Source: Actinomycetota bacterium
GTDB taxonomy: Bacteria > Actinomycetota > Actinomycetes > Streptosporangiales > Streptosporangiaceae
DNA: 64,000 nt
Reading direction: 5' to 3'
Assembly: GCA_027314515.1 (NCBI GenBank)
Contig: DAHVAR010000123.1
Coordinates: 39,546 to 103,545 of the forward strand
The notes below the pieces were generated by a model. It was not told the DNA's origin. It did no database searches and worked only from the letters and a program-made list of their open reading frames with translations. Below, piece after piece: positions 59,467-64,000 of this stretch (position 1 is its first letter; each line of letters starts with the position of its first letter). The position numbers were made by a program, and so were the translations under genes.

Positions 59467-60213
59467 TCAGCGGGCGCTCAGGTGCTTCCCGGCACTTGCA
59501 CGCCGGCCCGGCTCGATCCACCGCAGGTGCTCGCAGTCACCCTGCAACTGCAGCCGGCGCCATAGCACCGCCGATGGTGAGACCTGGCTGGCATGCAGGA
59601 AAGCCGCTCGCCGCTGGCGGATGCGATCGACCCGGACGCACAGATCCACCTGGTCGGCTGGCCGTCCGGCGAACGGTGCGCCGGTTTCCGCCTGGAGTTG
59701 GCGGGCGATCGCGGCAGGCAGCGTCCAGGCCAGCGCTGGCAGCCCCGCCGCCCGCGCAGCGGCGCGGGCGGCGGCCGTCGCAGCCTGGTGGTCGGCATGG
59801 CCGGTGATCCCGGTGTCGTCGAAGACGAGCAACCCGTCAACGTCATGCTGGACCATCAGCCTGGTCACCTGGGCCTCGAGTTCGGCCCGCGGGACCGCAC
59901 GGAGCCCCGCGTCCGGGTAATCCAGCAGCGTGCAGCTGGCCGCCCCGAGTTCCGCCCCGGCCCGCCGCAGCTCCGCTGCCCGCGTCGCGGCCAGGTCGGC
60001 TCCAGTCTCGTTGATCGTGGACGCTTCCCCGCGAGTGAAGCACAGGACGTGGACAGCCGACCCAGCCGAGGTCAGGGCGTCGATTACCGCGCCGAGCCCG
60101 AAGGTCTCGTCATCGGGGTGGGCCACCACGGCCAGCACGTGGTGCCAGGCTGGCAATGCCCGCCCTGGCCTGGCGGCGAGCGCGCGATCGTGCACTTCCG
60201 GAATCCGTAGCAT
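59467..60213 (-). CDS. PIG-L (MshB/LmbE-like) N-deacetylase
   Basis: 248 residues. The zinc site is clear: AVVAHPDDETFGLG (His-Pro-Asp-Asp-Glu) and DTGITGHADHQAA (His-x-x-His). The fold and length match LmbE/MshB enzymes, which deacetylate GlcNAc-inositol in mycothiol synthesis or cut mycothiol S-conjugates. In this redox regulon a thiol role (mycothiol recycling or detoxification) is a reasonable inference, though other amides are possible. The start is ATG 60213; it diverges from the aminotransferase gene across an ATACCCC operator. Confidence 0.88.
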   Translation of the reverse strand: MLRIPEVHDRALAARPGRALPAWHHVLAVVAHPDDETFGLGAVIDALTSAGSAVHVLCFTRGEASTINETGADLAATRAAELRRAGAELGAASCTLLDYPDAGLRAVPRAELEAQVTRLMVQHDVDGLLVFDDTGITGHADHQAATAAARAAARAAGLPALAWTLPAAIARQLQAETGAPFAGRPADQVDLCVRVDRIRQRRAAFLHASQVSPSAVLWRRLQLQGDCEHLRWIEPGRRASAGKHLSAR

Positions 60214-60224
60214 GGCCCTATAAT

Positions 60225-60240
60225 ATACCCCTGGGGGTAT
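60225..60240. promoter_or_regulatory. CsoR/CstR-type operator in divergent promoter
   Basis: ATACCCCTGGGGGTAT, nearly palindromic, between the PIG-L start (60213) and the aminotransferase start (60263). It probably overlaps both promoters, so one repressor would control both genes. Confidence 0.85.
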
Positions 60241-60262
60241 TGTGGAAACCACGGGAGGTTCC

Positions 60263-62041
60263 ATGTTCGAGGTGAACGCCACCGAGCGACCGGCATCCCG
60301 GCATGAGCAGGGCTCCGAGCTGGCGGAGCGGATCCGCCGCGGAATTATCGGCGAAGGCGAGCTGATGGACGGACCCTTCGGCCCGCGCCGCGTTACCTAC
60401 GCCGACTACACCGCCTCAGGCCGGTCCCTCGACTTCATCGAGGACTTCATTCGCGATGCCGTGCTACCGCGATATGCCAACACGCACACCGAGAGTTCGG
60501 GCACCGGGTTGCAGACCGGCCGGCTGCGCGAGGAAGCCCGGCAGATCATCCGGGACGCGGTCGGCGGTACCGAGGATGACCTGGTCATCTTCTGCGGCTC
60601 CGGGGCGACCGCCGCGGTGAACAAGCTGATCGGGATCTTGGAGTTGCGCATCCCGGCCGGCCTGGATCAGCGCTACCACCTCAGCACGGCGATCCCGGCG
60701 GCGCAGCGGCCGGTGGTATTCGTCGGCCCGTACGAGCATCATTCCAACGAGCTGCCGTGGCGGGAATCGGTCGCTGACGTCGTGGTCATCGGCGAGGACG
60801 CCGACGGTCACATCGACCTGGCCGACCTGGAGCGCCAGCTGAATCGCTACAGCCGGAGGCCGCTGCTGATCGGGAGCTTCTCGGCTGCGTCGAACGTGAC
60901 TGGCATCCTCACCGATACCAGCGCGGTGGCGACGCTGCTGCACTCCCGCGGCGCACTGTCGTTCTGGGACTACGCGGCGGCCGGGCCCTACGTGGACATT
61001 CGCATGTCAGCGTCCGGCCCGCTGGCAGGCGATCATAAGGACGCGGTGTTCCTTTCGCCGCACAAGTTCCCCGGCGGTCCGCAGACCCCGGGCGTGCTGA
61101 TAGTGCGCCGCGAGCTCGTCCGCAACGCAGTGCCGACTTCGCCCGGCGGTGGCACCGTCGCGTTCGTCGACCCGGTCGGTCACCGGTACCTCGACGACCC
61201 GGTCGCGCGCGAGGAGGGCGGCACGCCGGCCATCGTCGAGTCCGTCCGCGCCGGGCTCGTCGTAGCGCTCAAGCAGGCGGTTGGCACCGACGTCATCACC
61301 GCGCGGGAAGAACGCCTCTGGCAGCATGTCCTGCACCGCTGGGCAGATGTGGCGCAGATCGAGGTGCTAGGCAACCAGCGCGCCCGACGGCTGTCCATCG
61401 TGTCGTTCCGGATCCGCTACGGCTCGCTCTACCTGCACCACAACTTCGTCGTCGCGGTGCTCAACGACCTGTTCGGCATCCAGGCTCGCGGCGGCTGTTC
61501 CTGCGCCGGCCCGTACGGCCACCGGCTGCTCGCGATCGGCACAGCCCGCTCGCATGCGTTCCGGGCCGAAATCGGCCACGGGTGCGAGGGGATCAAGCCT
61601 GGCTGGACCCGGGTGAACCTCAACTACTTCATCTCCGCCGCCCAGGCCGACTACATTGCCGCCGCAGTGGAGCTGATAGCTGCCGACGGCTACCGGTTGC
61701 TCCCCTCCTATCGCTTCGACCCGCATACCGGGCTGTGGCGGCATGTCAGCGGGGCGCCGCGGCCAGCGCTGACGCTCGCCGAGGTTGGCTACACCCCGGA
61801 CGGCGAGATGAGCTACCCGCACCACCGCGCGCAGGCCGGCGAGGAAGAATTTCCCGGCTACCTGCGCCAGGCCCGCGGGCTGCTGGCCGGCCTGCCGGCC
61901 CGGCTGCCCAGCGGCCCCACTGGCCTCGGCCCCGACTTCGAGGCGCTCCGCTGGTTCCCGCTGCCGGCCGGCTGCCTCAGCCAGGCCGGCGGCGAACTCA
62001 GCCAGGCCGGCGGCGAGCCGGCCGTGACACCCGCTGGTTAG
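60263..62041 (+). CDS. Class V aminotransferase, cysteine-desulfurase-like
   Basis: 592 residues. The PLP-dependent core spans about 20-480: CGSGATAAVNKLIGIL, the PLP Asp region FWDYAAAGPYVDIR, the Schiff-base Lys in LSPHKFPGGPQ and the SufS-type reactive-Cys loop RGGCSCAGPYGHRLL. Such enzymes take sulfur from cysteine or related thiols to give a persulfide. A 100-residue tail beyond the usual fold ends in a duplicated SQAGGE motif coded by a 21-base direct repeat. GGGAGG precedes ATG 60263; a GTG at 60242 overlaps the operator region, so it is not used. Confidence 0.85.
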   Translation: MFEVNATERPASRHEQGSELAERIRRGIIGEGELMDGPFGPRRVTYADYTASGRSLDFIEDFIRDAVLPRYANTHTESSGTGLQTGRLREEARQIIRDAVGGTEDDLVIFCGSGATAAVNKLIGILELRIPAGLDQRYHLSTAIPAAQRPVVFVGPYEHHSNELPWRESVADVVVIGEDADGHIDLADLERQLNRYSRRPLLIGSFSAASNVTGILTDTSAVATLLHSRGALSFWDYAAAGPYVDIRMSASGPLAGDHKDAVFLSPHKFPGGPQTPGVLIVRRELVRNAVPTSPGGGTVAFVDPVGHRYLDDPVAREEGGTPAIVESVRAGLVVALKQAVGTDVITAREERLWQHVLHRWADVAQIEVLGNQRARRLSIVSFRIRYGSLYLHHNFVVAVLNDLFGIQARGGCSCAGPYGHRLLAIGTARSHAFRAEIGHGCEGIKPGWTRVNLNYFISAAQADYIAAAVELIAADGYRLLPSYRFDPHTGLWRHVSGAPRPALTLAEVGYTPDGEMSYPHHRAQAGEEEFPGYLRQARGLLAGLPARLPSGPTGLGPDFEALRWFPLPAGCLSQAGGELSQAGGEPAVTPAG

Positions 62042-62433
62042 GCCACGGCCGGCAGCGTGTCCAGGGCCGCCTGAAGCCGGGCGGCGGCGTCCTCCGCGAT
62101 ATCGGTGAGTTCCGGATGGCCGGACACCGCAGCGATGGCTCGCGGGTCCAGCGCCTGCACGACCGTGTGGTCCCCGGCCCCGCGGACGACCACATTGCAC
62201 GGCAGCAGCAAGCCGATCGCCCGGTCCGCCGACAGCGCCCGGTGCGCCAGCGGCGGATTGCAGGCACCGAGGATGACGTACTCCTCCATCTCCTCGCCGA
62301 GCTTCTCCCGCAGCGTCGCCTGCACGTCGATCTCGGTCAGCACCCCGAAGCCCTGAGCCTTCAGCGCCTCCCGGATCCGGGTGCTCGCCTCTGTGAACGA
62401 CGCTCCGGTGCGGGCAGTCATCGCATACTCCAC
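62038..62433 (-). CDS. DUF302-domain protein B
   Basis: 131 residues; DUF302 core (FTEASTRIREALKAQGFGVL, then EIDVQATLREKLGEEMEEYV and VQALDPRAI near the C-terminus). It starts at GTG 62433, which lies 7 bases after GGAGG. The gene is 70 bases downstream of the CstR-like repressor gene on the same strand and probably co-transcribed. The 3' ends of this gene and the aminotransferase overlap by 4 bases tail to tail. A role in handling of low-molecular-weight sulfur or metal stress is suggested only by context. Confidence 0.85.
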   Translation of the reverse strand: MEYAMTARTGASFTEASTRIREALKAQGFGVLTEIDVQATLREKLGEEMEEYVILGACNPPLAHRALSADRAIGLLLPCNVVVRGAGDHTVVQALDPRAIAAVSGHPELTDIAEDAAARLQAALDTLPAVA

Positions 62434-62503
62434 CAGTCCGCCTCCTCTCTCTCTCCGATTCCCAGGCCAGCCCGGACTCCCGGGCCAGCCAGGATTCCCA
62501 TGA

Positions 62504-62851
<348 letters not shown>

Positions 62852-62870
62852 TCAACCATAAGGAGGCCAT

Positions 62871-63038
62871 ATGTGCCAGCGCGTTACCTGCCGTACCTGC
62901 GGCAAGCCCACCTACCGGGGCTGCGGCCAGCACGTCGAGCAGGTACTCGCGGGAGTCCCTCGCTCCCAGCGGTGCGCCTGCGACCGCACTCGGGCACGCC
63001 CGGCTGGCGGCCTCCTCGCTCGGTTGCGCCGGCGCTAG
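62871..63038 (+). CDS. Small Cys-rich (zinc-ribbon-like) protein
   Basis: 55 residues, below usual gene-size cut-offs. It begins MCQRVTCRTCGKPTYRGCGQ and continues HVEQVLAGVPRSQRCACD, with a basic end. The Cys-x2-Cys pair (7 and 10), Cys18 and Cys35/37 suggest a zinc or persulfide-sensitive site. AAGGAGG ends 3 bases before the ATG. Proteins of this kind are widespread but mostly unstudied. It diverges from the CstR-like repressor and shares its operator, so it probably belongs to the regulon. Confidence 0.75.
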   Translation: MCQRVTCRTCGKPTYRGCGQHVEQVLAGVPRSQRCACDRTRARPAGGLLARLRRR

Positions 63039-63158
63039 GCCCGCCGTGGCGGACCCACCGGCCTGGCGATCCTCGACTTGAAAGTTCATCCAGGTAGGCG
63101 GGGCTGGCTAGGCTGGCCGGGCGCGCTCCAGGTAGCGCTCCCGGTGACCTCGGCCAGG

Positions 63159-63608
63159 TCAGGCCGGTGGGGTCCGGATCACCACGACCGGGCAGGTGGC
63201 ATGGTGCACGCAGTGCTGCCCGGTCGACCCGAGTAGCGCCCCCACGAACCCGCCGTGGCCGCGGCTGCCGACCACGAGCAGGTCGGCGCCGGCCGATTCA
63301 GCCAGCAGCACCTGGGCAGCGTTGCCCTCCACCACCTTGTGCTGGATCGCCACCGGCCCGGATTCTGCCGTAGCCTCCGTGATCGCGGCGGTGACGGTCT
63401 TGGTGGCAAGTTCCTCGAAGTCGAGGTCCATCGCCGGCGCCGCGTAGCCGTACGCAACCGGGTATTCCCAGGCGATGACCGCCTCGACCACGGCGCCGGT
63501 CAACTGTGCCTGCCTGACCGCCCACGCCAGGGCGGCCCTGGCCGACTCAGACCCGTCCACACCCACCACAATGCGATGCTCTCGCCCCGCGCTTTCCTGT
63601 GCTGTCAT
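63159..63608 (-). CDS. Universal stress protein (UspA family)
   Basis: 149 residues, one USP domain. It begins HRIVVGVDGSESARAALAWA and closes with the ATP-binding G-x2-G-x9-G-S/T motif in GSRGHGGFVGALLGSTG, then VVVIRT. It is the ATP-binding type. GGGAGAGGTT precedes ATG 63608. A DosR/DevR-like half-palindrome lies about 130 bases upstream, consistent with low-oxygen or NO control seen for many actinobacterial USPs. Confidence 0.92.
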   Translation of the reverse strand: MTAQESAGREHRIVVGVDGSESARAALAWAVRQAQLTGAVVEAVIAWEYPVAYGYAAPAMDLDFEELATKTVTAAITEATAESGPVAIQHKVVEGNAAQVLLAESAGADLLVVGSRGHGGFVGALLGSTGQHCVHHATCPVVVIRTPPA

Positions 63609-63732
63609 AACCTCTCCCTGCAATTGGCGGGCACCGGCGGCCGCTCTATGCCGTGCATCTGGCCAGCGCGCTGCTGCGAGCATGCCCCCGATCCGCGCTA
63701 TCCGGGCACGGGCGCGAGTCCCGCTCTGCACC

Positions 63733-63744
63733 GACTTTGGTCCC
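63733..63744 (-). promoter_or_regulatory. DosR/DevR-like box before the USP gene
   Basis: Minus strand: GGGACCAAAGTC, close to the GGGACtwwaGTCCC core of mycobacterial DosR sites. It lies 125-136 bases upstream of the USP ATG. It is a single, incomplete copy, so the assignment is tentative. Confidence 0.4.
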
Positions 63745-63836
63745 TCGCGGCACTTCCCGCAGCAGCGGCCGGACGCCGCGTCCGGTCGGCCCGCAGTCGG
63801 CCGGATTGTCAGAGCCGCCGGGTAGAGTGCGAACTG

Positions 63837-64000
63837 ATGATCGAATCAGATGCACCTGACAGCGTGATCGCTGAAAGCCTGACGGCCGTCGAGGACGCCG
63901 TCGGCGCGCTGCGCGCCGCCTCAGGCCAGCTGGCCAGCGCCGAGCCCGCCGCGGTGATGACGATGATGGGCCGGCTCACCACCCTGGCCGGCCAGCTCGA
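63837..64000 (+). CDS. Unidentified protein, N-terminal 54 residues only
   Basis: An ATG at 63837 opens a frame that runs off the window: MIESDAPDSVIAESLTAVED, followed by Ala/Leu-rich helical text with MMGRLTTLAGQL. The acidic, helical N-terminus has no motif that I can assign. It diverges from the USP gene. Ribosome site is weak. Identity cannot be judged from this much sequence. Confidence 0.4.
   Translation, partial: MIESDAPDSVIAESLTAVEDAVGALRAASGQLASAEPAAVMTMMGRLTTLAGQL

Overview
This 64 kb window is chromosomal DNA from a very GC-rich actinomycete. The signs are strong GC bias at third codon positions, many GTG starts, ATGA/GTGA start-stop overlaps, and actinomycete families such as DUF7144, DUF6412, PucR regulators and a mycothiol-type deacetylase. 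It resembles Streptosporangiales or related soil filamentous lineages; the species cannot be set from the sequence alone. No rRNA, tRNA, CRISPR array, insertion sequence or phage was seen.

Region 1 (1-10.7 kb): a phosphatidyltransferase fragment and a PQQ-propeller lipoprotein, then a long minus-strand run read from about 10.2 kb down to 1.9 kb. It encodes a branched-polyamine synthase (bpsA), a GNAT acetyltransferase, an FkbH-like HAD protein and an acyl carrier protein, all joined by 4-base overlaps. A duplicated ABC permease follows, then a 1156-residue protein that fuses a nitrate/taurine-type ABC ATPase to two KdpD-sensor plus USP-like units with no histidine kinase. speD diverges from bpsA and would supply the aminopropyl donor. 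This is the most unusual system in the window.

Region 2 (10.7-23.9 kb): three small membrane proteins that share a 17-base inverted-repeat motif upstream, a DUF6412-YidC pair, a dapA remnant, ccdA, an MFS/ArsR divergent pair, a HAD pseudogene, a tricorn protease homologue, a flavohemoglobin and a dienelactone-hydrolase-like protein.

Region 3 (24-28.5 kb): a fused anthranilate synthase preceded by a Trp-Trp leader peptide and an attenuator hairpin, a SIMPL protein and an ornithine-cyclodeaminase-like enzyme.

Region 4 (28.6-50.7 kb): an apparent uptake and catabolic island. It holds a PucR regulator, a complete branched-chain-type ABC importer coupled to a dehydrogenase, a fused 2Fe-2S/molybdenum hydroxylase, an FAD oxidase, a thioesterase and an aminotransferase, a FitAB toxin-antitoxin module, and a second operon of dehydrogenase, amidohydrolase, CocE hydrolase, an M24 protein with a changed metal site and a PEP-utilizer-like protein. 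The substrate is unknown.

Region 5 (50.7-64 kb): an overlapping set of membrane-anchored esterase, MprF-like aminoacyltransferase and DMT transporter; a ClC channel and a methyltransferase; then a compact sulfur-stress regulon. A CstR-like repressor and three matching ATACCCC-type operators flank thioredoxin-OsmC, a PIG-L deacetylase, a cysteine-desulfurase-like enzyme, DUF302 and a small Cys-rich protein. A universal stress protein and a truncated gene end the window.
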